The translations under genes and the position numbers were made by a program. DNA of 64,000 nucleotides, taken from assembly GCA_963995505.1 (NCBI GenBank), contig OZ023182.1:10160707-10224706 (forward strand), read 5' to 3'. Positions within the stretch are counted from its first letter, which is position 1. Each line of letters opens with the position of its first letter. The notes beneath the pieces are model-generated. The model searched no databases, was not told the DNA's origin, and saw only the letters and a list, made by a program, of their open reading frames with translations. This document shows, one piece after another, positions 48,413-58,857 of this stretch. This stretch comes from Hypericum androsaemum (taxonomy: Eukaryota > Streptophyta > Magnoliopsida > Malpighiales > Hypericaceae).

Positions 48413-49773
48413 GGGAGCAGATTCTACGGGAACAAGGCTAATCCCCAAATTTGGGGATTAAAAGAAAGATTGTGGCAATCTAGGTATTAACAAAATAATT
48501 AAAGGTAAAATTGGAAAACTAATAAAAACAAAAGGAGAGATGGAAAATTAGCTGGCACACTTTTTATGGAAAGACTAAAAAGATAAAAATAAATAAATAA
48601 ACCAATCTCACGTTAAAAGAGGAAAGGATTCTTTCTCTCTCTCATTAAATTATTGTCAATTTCAAAAATTCTACCACCTACCAGATTATTATTTTTTAAA
48701 TAAACTCAAAAAACCAAAGAACGAAAATACAATAGAAAACTAATATCAGTACGTACTCAAACCAATATCATTACGTACTCAAACCAATATCAGTATGTAC
48801 TCAAACTAATATCACTACGTACTCAAACCAATATCAGTACGTACTCAAACCAATATCATTACGTCTGAAAACCAATATCAGTACAGACTAAAACCAATGT
48901 CAATACGTACTAAAACCAATATCAATAGGTAATCAAATCAATAACAAGATGTACTCAAACCAATATCAATACATACTCAAGCCAATATTATTAGCGATTG
49001 AAACCAACATCAGTACAGAGTAAAACCAATATCAGTATAGACAAAAACCAATATCAGTACGTACTCAAACCAATATCATTACATCTGAAAACCAATATTA
49101 ATACATACTCAAACCAATATCATCAGCGACTAAAACCAATATCATACAGACTAAAATCAAGCAGAATTTTTTATAATATCAGTACGGCGGCATTATTCGC
49201 GACCGAGTCTCTTCCTCTTCTTCTTCTTCTCTCTCCCAATGCCATTTCAATCCCTAAACCCAAAATTACGCGAAGGCTGGGCGGGAGCGGGGAGCTCCTT
49301 TTCTCTCTGGCGATGACACGGGTCCACTTCTCTAGGCACGATGTGACTTGCGGGCTTAGACCCAGCGACGCGGGGTGGTGCACGGCTTGTCCAGCAGCGG
49401 CAGCGTCGGCTCTTCAACCCAGCGACGCGGGTGGAGGGTGAGAAGAAAAAGATGAAGAAGAAGAAGAAGAAGAAGAACAAGAAGAAGAAAAGGAAGAGAC
49501 GTGAGGAATTTTTAATGGAGGAGGGAGAGAGAGAAAAAGAAGAAGAATAAAAGGAAGAGACGTGGGAGAGATGGTGGGTTGTATTTAATTGATATCTTTT
49601 TTTTTGAAGGAATATTAATTGGGTATCTTTTATTGTTTGAAAAAGTCAAAAATGTCCTTGATTGGTTATTGACCATCAGATTTGAAGATTTTTTTTAAAA
49701 AATGAATCTAATGGTCCAAAAATCTAGTCCCCACCTATGGACAAGATTTCTTTAGTCCCCGCTCAATCCATCC
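48413..49773. mobile_element. Candidate non-autonomous element with AAACCAATATCA minisatellite
   Basis: The 12-mer tcggtccttccc occurs at 48401-48412 and again at 49774-49785, bracketing 1.36 kb. The outer ends show partial inverted similarity (gggagcagattctacggg versus ggatggattgagcgggg). The interior has a minisatellite and a GC-rich patch (49190-49440) that may be captured coding DNA. Right-end sequence (rtggggactagat and related) resembles the left subterminal part of the 4190-6669 element, so the two are probably one family. A 12-bp flank repeat is longer than the usual 8-11 bp for MULEs. Confidence 0.45.
48740..49165. repeat. Minisatellite with AAACCAATATCA core
   Basis: About 20 degenerate units of roughly 20-21 bp, for example core aaaccaatatcagtacgtact. 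Open in one frame but with no recognisable protein. Confidence 0.85.
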
Positions 49774-49785
49774 TCGGTCCTTCCC

Positions 49786-50131
49786 ACCTCTTAACTTACC
49801 GCTTAATTATGTGCCTAATCAACTAATAACGGTATTGTTTTAGTTTCACCAATTTTCAAGTTCAAGTAGATAGAAATACAGTAGTCTTAAATACTTGTCG
49901 AAAAATTTTACAACGTTTTGATAATCCTACACGACTCAAATTTACATTAATCTACATAGTAAATACACATACCAGATAGTTACCGCCTAATTAATTTGCT
50001 TGAATTGTTGGCGCTGAACACAAATTCGAGGCCTGAGGAGAGTGAGTAGTCTGGAGCGTGAGAGGCCTTATGGAAGCTTCATGGGCCTAGCCCAAGATAC
50101 TTAACTTAAGTTGCTAGGATCATGAGCTATA

Positions 50132-50162
<31 letters not shown>

Positions 50163-50913
50163 TTGAAAGGTAAATTATTACACTATGATGCTACCAATGT
50201 TTGAACCTTGGAGCTACTAAATATTTACAACGTCTTGTATCGTTGAACTACAAACCCTTTCGCCCGCACGCGCGCGCGCACACACATATATATAACACAT
50301 TTTTCTCACATTTTTTTGGTGAAAATGGTGGGCACTAGCCTTTCACCAAAAACAGAAATACACGGGGAATTAAATGCCAAAGCTAAATCCTCCTCTATTG
50401 ATTGGAGTATAGAACATTATGTAATAGGAATTAGACGTGCTCTAGCTCTTTTACCTTATTGTTCTATCGTTAACATTCCTAGATCTCAAATACTGTTGCA
50501 TATTGGCTTTGTCGTCGATCTCGCCTTAATCTTTTGCCTCCGAATTGGGCAAAGTCCTATCCGAATGAACTTGATGTACTTATCTATTCGGATTTCCCGA
50601 CTTAATATATAATATGATCATTTTCCCTCAAAAAAAACTCAGTTGTTGGTGTTGGTCAATTTATGATATCCTTCAAAAGACAAAAGGAGAAGCCCGATTT
50701 TAATTTATTAGTAACCCCTCCATTTCATACCAACTTACTAACCATATATACAACACATTAATCTCATTTCAGACTGAAGCTCCATCGTTGCTCAAGCTTA
50801 ATCAAGCAATACTAGATGTATATAATTATCCCCAACCGATTAACGGATGTACATGGATCAACAAAAGTTTCGCTCGTGTCCAACCATTAAGTAGTAACCC
50901 ACCCATCTATCAG
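49786..50913. other. Spacer downstream of the DUF620 gene
   Basis: AT-rich, with a TA run at about 50130-50152 and a CG/CA run at 50265-50290. The 98-codon frame at 50316-50612 has no recognisable domain. The 3' UTR of the DUF620 gene presumably starts at the right end. Confidence 0.55.
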
Positions 50914-52965
50914 CTAGCAAGAAGCTACGATATCAGCTGGAGGGATGAAGTGGTCCGAGGAGAGCCCCTGGACATTGAAGACGACGTCGTCGATGCGCCA
51001 GTGCTCCTCCATGCGGGTGCGGCTGTGTTGGAGAGTGTCCTCCTGGAAGCGGAACAGGGTGGCGACAGAGCGGCCCTGGTGCGCGAGGAGGACGCCATCG
51101 ACGTCCCTGTAGTCGGAGATGCTGCTGCCGATGGTGGTCTCCCAGTAGACGGGGTCTTCGTCGTCCTCGTGGGAGAGGACGCGTGTGAGGTGGGAGTCCT
51201 CCAGGTAAACCAGGAGGCCGCTCTTCTGGCAGAAGTAGCCGTACAGCACGTGCCTGAGCACCTCGGCGGCACCCTCGCTCCTCTCCATAACCGCCTCCCG
51301 GTCAGCCGCCACCTTGAGGACGAAGCAGTCGGTCTCTCCGATCCGTTTCTCCCCCAGGCACTGCGCTTTCCCGAACAGGGTCGCCGTGCTCCTCGGGTCC
51401 AGCCCCTGCAATAGCCCATTTATTTATTTGTATATATTTACCAAATTCATTAATTATGATATTTTGTTATACTATGATTATGAAAATCAGCCTCCTCATT
51501 TTGCTATCTACTAATTGGTATATTTTATCTTTTAGACGTCTTTGTCTATTGTTTATGTACTTTACTTTCATGTATGTATTGTATCTTTCCTATTATCTAA
51601 TGATAAGTTTTTAAGATCACAATTTAAAAAAAAACAGAAATGATATTTGGATTTTGAATTTGAAAGACAGTCGTTCAAAAAAAAAGTGGGAAATTAAAGA
51701 GGAGAAGGTAATTAAAAGTCTGGAAAAGCAAAAGGCAGCATAGCGTCACATGACAAAAGCGAATCACGTGCACTCCCTCAGTCCAGTCAATTAATGTTTT
51801 ACATTCTTTGGTTCTTATATGTAATAATGTAAATAGGTTTGGCCGTATAGCGAAAATATGTCCCATAAAGGAGGAGACAAGCTCCTACATCTGTGTCAGC
51901 TCAATAATTCTGCCCTTCCCAAACCTTTATTGGGATTGTAACCCATCTTACGTTTCTCATTTCAACCCAACGCGACGACCCATCCAATTCTTAATTTGCT
52001 AATTCCCTAAAAAAAAGAACAAAATCTTAATTTGCTACACCCAGGCTAGGGATTAACATTATTATGGAACCTTAATTATGCATTATGTTTAATAATTATT
52101 AAGACGAATGATGAATGGTACCTGGATGATGCGGCGGAGAGGCCGGTGGGGGCCCTTGGCAGCGTGGGTACCCATCCACGGGGTATGGCGCCAGACGGTG
52201 TTGCCGTCGCTTCCGGCTACGACCTTGTTGCCGGAGACGACCAGCTCGAGTGACCACATCCCCGGGGACATCTGCCATATGACGAAGCACCCGGCGTCGG
52301 TGCTGCTCCGGCCACCGAGGGACTTGACTGTCTTCCCGGAGGAGACCTCGGTCTCGCAGCGGACCATCTTCAAGTCACCCGTGGCGTACATGTTCTTGTG
52401 GGCCTTGGTCTCCTGCTTGGACAGAATCCCCGTCGCCGCTAGATACTGCTGTATTATGTAATGCGCCACCGAGTTCTTCTGTTTTTAAATAAAGATTAAT
52501 TAACTAACTAATTAACTAACTAACTAACTAATGGGTATCTATATAGAAGGAAGTAGTAGTAGTAGTTGTAGTAGTACTACTCACAGTAGGGAAGGCGGCG
52601 TCTTTGTGGGTGAGGCGGAGGTGGAGCGGGTGGTGGTGGTGGTTGAGGGGAAGGGGGATGGGGGCGAGGGGGCATCCGAGGACGCCGAGGAGAAGTCGCA
52701 AATCGTGGGTCTTGGGGGGGAGGGAAGCGTAGTAAGGGGATGACATATTGGAAGGAAGGTGGTTGTTGATACTCGTAGGGGAAGGGGACTTGTTGTTGTC
52801 CTTGTGGTGCATCCCGAACCACTCACGGATCAGCTCCCAGGAGCTCTCCTTCTTGGCGGCCGCGTCATCCTGTGTGTCGGGGTCTGGACCTTCCACGAGG
52901 GGCGCAAGTGGTACTTGTACGCACCACGGCGCTCTCCCTTGCTTGTTTCTGGATCTCGTCCCCAT
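50914..52965 (-). CDS. DUF620 family protein
   Basis: Three exons (52965-52585, 52478-52122, 51405-50914) give 409 aa, in the range of the family. DUF620 is a plant family of unknown biochemical role, with a fold related to lipoprotein-like beta structures. Conserved stretches visible: KNSVAHYIIQQYLAATG, MYATGDLKMVRCETE, FVIWQMSPGMWSLELVVSG, VAGSDGNTVWRHTPW, AAKGPHRPLRRIIQGLDPR across intron 2, GETDCFVLKV, HVLYGYFCQKSGLLVYLEDS, YWETTIGSSISDYRDVDG and FNVQGLSSDHFIPP. The N-terminal 125 residues are variable, with Pro/His-rich segments. The gene is GC-rich compared with its flanks. A TATA-like stretch lies upstream at about 53111-53127 on the minus strand. Confidence 0.92.
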
Positions 52966-53711
52966 TATTGATTATTACAACAAACAAAAAAAAAACCCCT
53001 CCCCCTTGTTTGTTGTGTTGGTTGTAAGGATCTATCTGATGAGGAAGGAGGAAGGTCTTCTTAATTGTAAGGCTTTTGCTTTTGTAGAGAGCAATATCCC
53101 ATTGGGTATTGTATTATATATTATATGGAAGAGACCAAAAGGGACACCATATCTGCTCTATATGTACATTTATCTAATTTTATTTCTGTATAATATTTTC
53201 TAGCTTTGTCGCTTTCCCTTTTCTCGGAATGCTCCAGTCTCTCACTCCAAAAAAACAATATATATGAATAGCAAGTATCCTCTTTGGTTTTTCTAAAAAA
53301 AAGTGTCCTCTTTTTGGTTGGCCTTCTTTTTCTCTGTTCCCAATAGAGAAAAAAGAAAAAGGGGAATTTGAACAACTCGGTGGGTAGTCAAGGATTATTC
53401 GGATGGATCCTACGGTAGAACATTGGCCGAACTCAATAAGGATCAGGATTTGGGTCTGGATCTGGATCCATGTGTGAGAGGAGTCGGCTTGACGGGGGCA
53501 AGCCTAATGGATTCAGGGGGGCCATCCTTTAATTTTAATTGAAGGCATAGGAGGAGAGAGGGAGTAGGGACTAAACCAAGGAAAGAGTTGTGTTGTGTCT
53601 ATCTCCTAACGAATTGTATTTGGGTGTGAAAAGCGTTCAAATGTTGTTTTCGGTGGGTGCCAACTAACCACATCCCGCCCACTTTGCTTCCCATCTACAT
53701 AATATAAAAAT
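52966..53711. other. Promoter and 5' flank of the DUF620 gene
   Basis: A non-coding region upstream of the minus-strand DUF620 gene, with A/T-rich DNA and a possible TATA box. No other gene is seen. Confidence 0.5.
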
Positions 53712-55038
53712 AGAAAAAATTTATTTTAGTATCCTGTAGTATTTCTCACTTAAATGTTCTGTGCTTTAAAATACATAGAACAAGTCCTACTTATTTTAAG
53801 TTTTATCGAAAATAGGTTCCGGACAGTCCCGGTAGCTGCCCGCAATTTTTTTTTTCAAAACACACCACTTCTTATCCTACGTGAATTGTCACATCATCAG
53901 TTTATGTGATGAATTTTTTATGACATGGATTGTGGTAAATTATCATTATAGTGTCACATTTGTTTATATATTTTTAAAAACTCACTGTATAATCTCTCAC
54001 CCTCGTACTCATGTTCTTCCTCCTTCATCCTCTTCAAAAGAAACTTCAAAATCCAAGAGACCTACCAACATCAAAACCCACCATTGTTAAAATCCCATTA
54101 CAGTAAACAAACAGACCCACATTACCCCTAACAGAAAAAGAAAAAACTTAAAACTTTGAAATCCAACAGCTTCACAATAAGGTCGTCTTCCCCGACACAC
54201 TCTCTTCTCCAATGTAATCTCCGGGACCACCCCGCCGGACCTCCAGTACCTCGTCAACCTCACCATCCTCAACCACTCCGAAAACCTCCTCGCCGGCGAG
54301 ATCCCTCAGGAGCTCCCTTGCTGGGCAGATCCGGACCTGTGTGACCACAATAAGGTCATTCCTCGTCGGTGAACGCGGAGGCGGTGGCGACCTCGACCTC
54401 CATCGATGAGAGCAAGAAGAGGCAGATCTTCTTCTCCTCTTCTCCTACTACTAGTGGGGCAACGAGATTCCCACATCGGAGAACCTTCTCCTCGCCCTCA
54501 TCCTCGTCGCCATCACCCTCTTCTTCGGCATCGGGATAGAGTTTATAGTTTGATCTTAATTCCTTTCACGGAGTAATAAAGGATATAATTAAGTGGCTGT
54601 AACAGAGAGATTGGGGTTCTTTCCATAGGATTGATATTTTCCTTTGCGGTTTCTATGAATTAAAGGATTTTATTTTCAGATTTATTTGACAGTTTGTTCC
54701 ACCTACCCCGCGGACTTGCTTGAGAGGAACGAGAGAGGTGGATTGGGGAAGAAGACGTAGGGTCTTTTTGAATGTTTAAAACAAAGTTAGAACAATTTTG
54801 GAAAATTTTCACCTGGCACATCATCTACTATGTAGATGCTAAAATGTTGAGATGACGGTCCACGTAGGTGTCAAAACTACGTTGTTTTGAAAAAAAAAAT
54901 TGTGGGCGGCTAACTGGGCTGTCCGAGACCTGTTTTTGATATAAGTTAAAATAAGTTGGATCTATTCTAAGCGTTTTAAATTATAGGGTACCTAAATGAG
55001 AATCTGTGATACTATAGAATACTAAAGTGAACGTTTTC
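53712..55038. mobile_element. Pack-MULE-like element carrying an LRR-receptor fragment
   Basis: Left about 53723-53860 and right about 54880-55030 are imperfect inverted repeats of about 150 bp, sharing segments such as ggtt/ctccggacagtccc/cagt and gcccgcaattttttttttc. Boundaries are approximate and I could not fix the TSD. The interior is far more GC-rich than the TIRs and holds a captured gene fragment (see 54200-54330). Confidence 0.65.
54190..54540 (+). pseudogene. Captured fragment of an LRR receptor-like gene
   Basis: One forward frame reads like a leucine-rich repeat: ISGTTPPDLQYLVNLTILNH, then ENLLAGEIPQEL, spacing typical of plant LRRs (LxxLxxLxLxxNxLxGxIPxxL). The reading then changes frame and includes what may be a membrane-span segment (LLLALILVAITLFFGIGI, about 54490-54540). 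No start, no kinase and frame changes, so not a working gene. The exact source gene is not identified. Confidence 0.55.
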
Positions 55039-55889
55039 CTATAAATATTTACCGCAAAACAACCAACTCACGGTGGGTATTACTTTACAATCCTGGCGGG
55101 ATATATTTATGTTAGACAAAAACTGAGCGAGCTACATATTCTCCACCGGATATTAATATTGAAATTAATAGCGATTTGAGTAGCATGTGATGAAGAATCG
55201 ACTGCGACTGAAGGATGGTCAACATCGCTAGGCTAAGATAGATTAGTACATTTATTTATGGGCAAATTATCCTCACATCCCTGTACTTTGGTCACCCTCC
55301 CCCTAGGGTCCCTGGATTTTGGAAAATGATTGTCCCGTCCCTAAATTTTGATGATAATAGACTTTCGGGTCCCTGGAGCCGGAATATTCCATATTCTCCG
55401 GCGAACCCCCACTTGAAAAGACTGAAATGCCCCCTCTTTGTGAAAAAAATTTATTCTCTCTTCATCTTCATCTTTAGAACAACAAGAACAAATTCAACAA
55501 TATCAAGAACATCCAAATTAAAATCAAGAACATCCTAATTAAAATCAATAACATCCCAATTAACTAAATAATTAACAACATCCAATTAAACACCTAATAA
55601 TATCTAATTAAACACCGAGATGTAGAATCAAGAACCCTAATTTCCATCCTCGACGAAGAACACTAAGAACCTTCCCTGCAACAGCGACGAAGCCAGATTG
55701 AGCTTATATCTTCAACAAAATATAAATTATATCCCACCAAGCTAAGCTCAGCCCAAGTTAAAGATTCTAACTTCAACAAAAACCCATCACCCAGAACAAA
55801 GCAGAACCAACATAGAACCATCAATCTTCAATCTTTATATCTTCTACCATGAAAACGAACCCAATTAAGCTTATTGGGAGTAAATTTAA

Positions 55890-56046
55890 GAGAAGTATCA
55901 GTGATGGGTAGCGGAGAATCATCGACGCCGAGCTTGTCCAGCTTCAAAGACGACAACTTGTGCCAGAAACTGTCGTCAACGCAGCTCTGAAATGGTGCGA
56001 ATCGCAGCAGAGATCCGCCGGTCTCATCCTCCTTGTGTCCGGCCAT
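55890..56046 (-). pseudogene. Captured N-terminal fragment of ATG7
   Basis: From the ATG at 56046 (minus) the frame reads [20 protein letters not shown] and continues with [23 protein letters not shown]. That is the conserved start of plant autophagy E1-like enzyme ATG7. The match ends near 55895, where ATG7 would continue with its N-terminal domain, and unrelated sequence follows. Only about 50 of roughly 700 residues are present, so no enzyme can be made. Confidence 0.8.
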
Positions 56047-56189
56047 TGTAGCTGTTGTTGATCCTAGAACAAGAGAGGAGGAATTCAAAGGGACCCACAA
56101 GGGGAAGGAACAAAAGAAGGGGAGGAAAAACCTTCAAGCCGGGTTCGCCGCCCCTTCGACTACCTCGGCTGGGAGAAGCCGGAAGAGGA

Positions 56190-56340
56190 GGACGACGGGG
56201 TCCGGGAGATCGCCGGGGCTGGCAGAACAAGTCGAGCAGCGTTAGGACCATCTCGGTCATCCGCCTCTCGGAGGACTCCAGGAGGATGTCGATAAGGGCT
56301 GGGACGGCGTGGATGAGCAGCTACATGCGTCCTCCACGCC
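56190..56340 (-). pseudogene. Captured fragment, probably of an ARM/U-box E3 ligase gene
   Basis: The minus-strand frame reads HAVPALIDILLESSERRMTE followed by MVLTLLDLFCQ, which resembles an armadillo repeat of plant U-box ligases. It joins the ATG7 fragment with no clear intron. Assignment is tentative. Confidence 0.4.
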
Positions 56341-56789
56341 GGCTACTTCGGTTCCACCACGGTCGTCGATTAGGAATGCCCTCGGTTTCAAATTTTTTTA
56401 AGGGTTTTCCGATTATTTCCATTTTTTAAAGGGTTTTTCGATTGTTCCGATTGTGTTTCTAGGTTTAAGTTTTTATATCTAATTGGTTTTAATTTTCATT
56501 GAAAAGGTTTGAATTTAGGTTTAGGATTTTGGTTGAAGGTAGGAAGAAGATGAGTGCGGGGAAGAAGAAAATAGAGAACGAGAGATTTTTTATTTTTTAA
56601 GTGGGAGGGGCATTTTAGTCTTTTCAAGTGAGGCTTTACCAGAGAATATGGAATATTCCGGCACCAGGGACCCGAGAGTCTATTATCATCAAAACTTAGG
56701 GACGGCACAATCATTTTTCAAAATCCAGGGACCCTAGGGAGAGGGTGACCAAAGTACAGGGATGTGAGGGTAATTTGCCCTTTACTTAT

Positions 56790-57826
56790 TTAAACAGTAG
56801 CAAATAAATGAAGCGGTTTCAGCCCCAACCTGATTAGCGGAAGCCCAACCTTGATGGATAACCCATCAAACCTCTAAATGGGCTTTCCAATTTTCATTTC
56901 TCTATGAATATTCACATTTTAATAACATCATATTCATTGCCTTTGTTTAAAGATTAAAAAAACCAACAATTAAGCACGTCAAATTGATGCGCTTTAAGAT
57001 AAGGTAGAGTCTCGTTTGACCAACGCATAAATCCGAAATCCGCTGAATCCTGGCTGACTCACGACCCAACTGTACTCCTCTGGCTTACCCACACTATCCC
57101 TATTCATCCTACCTGACCAATCAGTATCCCACCTTAATTATAACTCAACCCATTTAAATACTTGGAATTCTTTTTATACGAGGGTACTGTATAATATGTG
57201 CATGATATTCTTTATATAAATATAATTAAGTACGGCTGGCTGATGACATTTTATCATTGTACAATTTACAATCCATCCTAGGGATTCTACTTTTCTTTTA
57301 TTCTGATTAAATTATCAATAATATACATATCTTCATTTTTCGTACTTATAATCGGGTTGCTGATTAGCTTTGGCGTAGCCAACGGCTTATGTTTTTACCT
57401 CCAGATTGGGATCTTGTCTACCTTGATAAATTTGATGTACGACTTTTCTCTGATTCTCCAACTTAATATATTTAACGCATGTTTATCCCTAAAAAAAATA
57501 CTATTATTTAATATGTTAAAAATATCATAAAATACTCCTCTCTCATGGCTGGTCTCATCCGCCACGACGCCGCTGTTTCTCAACTGAAGTGGTAAGTTGA
57601 AAGCTGATGAGATGGATGGCCAAAGAGAGATAATAGATGATACATAAATTTTTTTTTTGAGAATATAGATGAGATACATAATTAAGTCCAAGTGTAACTC
57701 AAATCTTCTGGTGCGTCCAGTACTTGGTAGGAACCATCGGGATTATAAAAATGAGAAACCGAGAGATTCAATTGGCGCCAGTTTTAATTCCCTCTCGTGG
57801 CCGTCGATAGATTAATTAGTCAAGCA
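56790..57826. other. Intergenic spacer
   Basis: AT-rich DNA with no recognisable gene. The frame at 57395-57691 (minus) has no domain and contains poly-T/A runs. Confidence 0.55.
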
Positions 57827-58267
57827 TGGGAAACAATAATATGCCAGTAATTAACGAATAATGAAATGAAACGAAAAAGAATACAAGATTTGGTGATTCA
57901 GTTCGTCAGAGTTTATTCACTAAATTATTTGTACGTCACTATACTTTTTGTCACACTTCACAATGAGTATTACATGTGTTTATATAGAGGAGCAACCCTA
58001 ATTAGACAAAACAAGAAACCGATTTAAGCCTATGCAAACTTGGCTTGCGGCCGCAAACCACCTGGCATCCGCAAGGTCCCTGATTTCAGCACCTTCTGCC
58101 TGACGCCCCCCTGCGGTCGCCAACCCCTTGGCGGCCGCCAGCTCCTTCAGCTCCAAAACGTGTCTGGCACTTGCCAGGTCCCTTCACGAGTACGAGTACT
58201 CTTGTATGATCTTCGCTCGATCATCTAACACCTTCTCTGAGCACCTATAAAGCTCCATAACCCAACA
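57827..58267 (-). mobile_element. Solo LTR with 5-bp target duplication
   Basis: 441 bp. On the minus strand it begins TGTTGGGTTATGG and ends TTTCCCA, and is flanked on both sides by aagca (57822-57826 and 58268-58272). A TATA motif (CTATATAAACAC) lies on the minus strand near 57980. It includes a GC-rich patch with three gcggccgc-like motifs (58045-58140). With no internal domains between LTR edges, this is a solo LTR left by recombination. Confidence 0.78.
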
Positions 58268-58857
58268 AAGCAAGCGACGGTGACCTCAGACTGAAAGTAA
58301 GGGAGGGCCATATGCTATTAAAGAATAAGGTAGAATCAGACAACAGCCTTTCTTGTACTGTAATAAATTACGAATCGTTGTATATATATATATATATTTT
58401 TTGAAGGAGAGAGTTGGATGAAGGGGGTTGGGGATGTAGCTTGTCATTTATGACCAAACAAGTAGGAATCCTGATTTTCTACCAAAATATATAAATTACA
58501 AATCCATCAGTGTAATGTCCAACTCATCCCAAATGCAACGTGGGTGTGATTACTATATTGGGGATAGCAATTAATGCAAGTGAGCCACTAGCTCTTTGGT
58601 AGCTTGTGAGGGATATCACATGACAATTCCGTAGCAGAATAGAATTGATTCCACCACATATATCAATTACGGAATCGACAGCATATTAATCATACAAGAC
58701 TGTGATCCACCCATGGCTTAAAATCGACAGCACCAATTCCCCAACACCATTGATTGCATGATCGACCCATGCACTAAATATCGTATATATATATATACAC
58801 ACACAGTAGTCGAGTGCTTGCTTTCTTTCCATAGCAAAGCTACCTTCTCTGCATGAA
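58268..58857. other. Upstream region of the organic cation transporter gene
   Basis: Non-coding. It includes a TA run (58380-58398) and a TATA-like TATATATATATATACA at about 58783-58798, 60-75 bp before the ATG, a likely core promoter. Confidence 0.5.

Larger units (their letters stand above)
55260..56780. mobile_element. Pack-MULE with ATG7 and probable U-box gene fragments
   Basis: 1,521 bp with TIRs of about 190 bp: left 55260-55440 (gggcaaattatcctcacatc) and right about 56590-56780. Flanking 9-mers tttatttat (55251-55259) and tttacttat (56781-56789) match at 8 of 9. The same TIR family occurs at 61020-61223 (right end only) and from 62677 to the window end. The interior carries two gene fragments from different sources, both on the minus strand. 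Confidence 0.85.

Noticed and set aside
48740..49165. Regularly spaced repeats resembling a CRISPR array
   Set aside because: Units are degenerate, spacers are short and similar to each other, the genome is plant nuclear, and no cas genes exist. It is a minisatellite.
50316..50612. 98-codon frame in AT-rich spacer
   Set aside because: No domain or splice context recognised; surrounded by microsatellites.
50788..51414. 208-codon plus-strand frame opposite DUF620 exon 3
   Set aside because: Antisense shadow of a GC-rich exon that has a strong family match on the minus strand.
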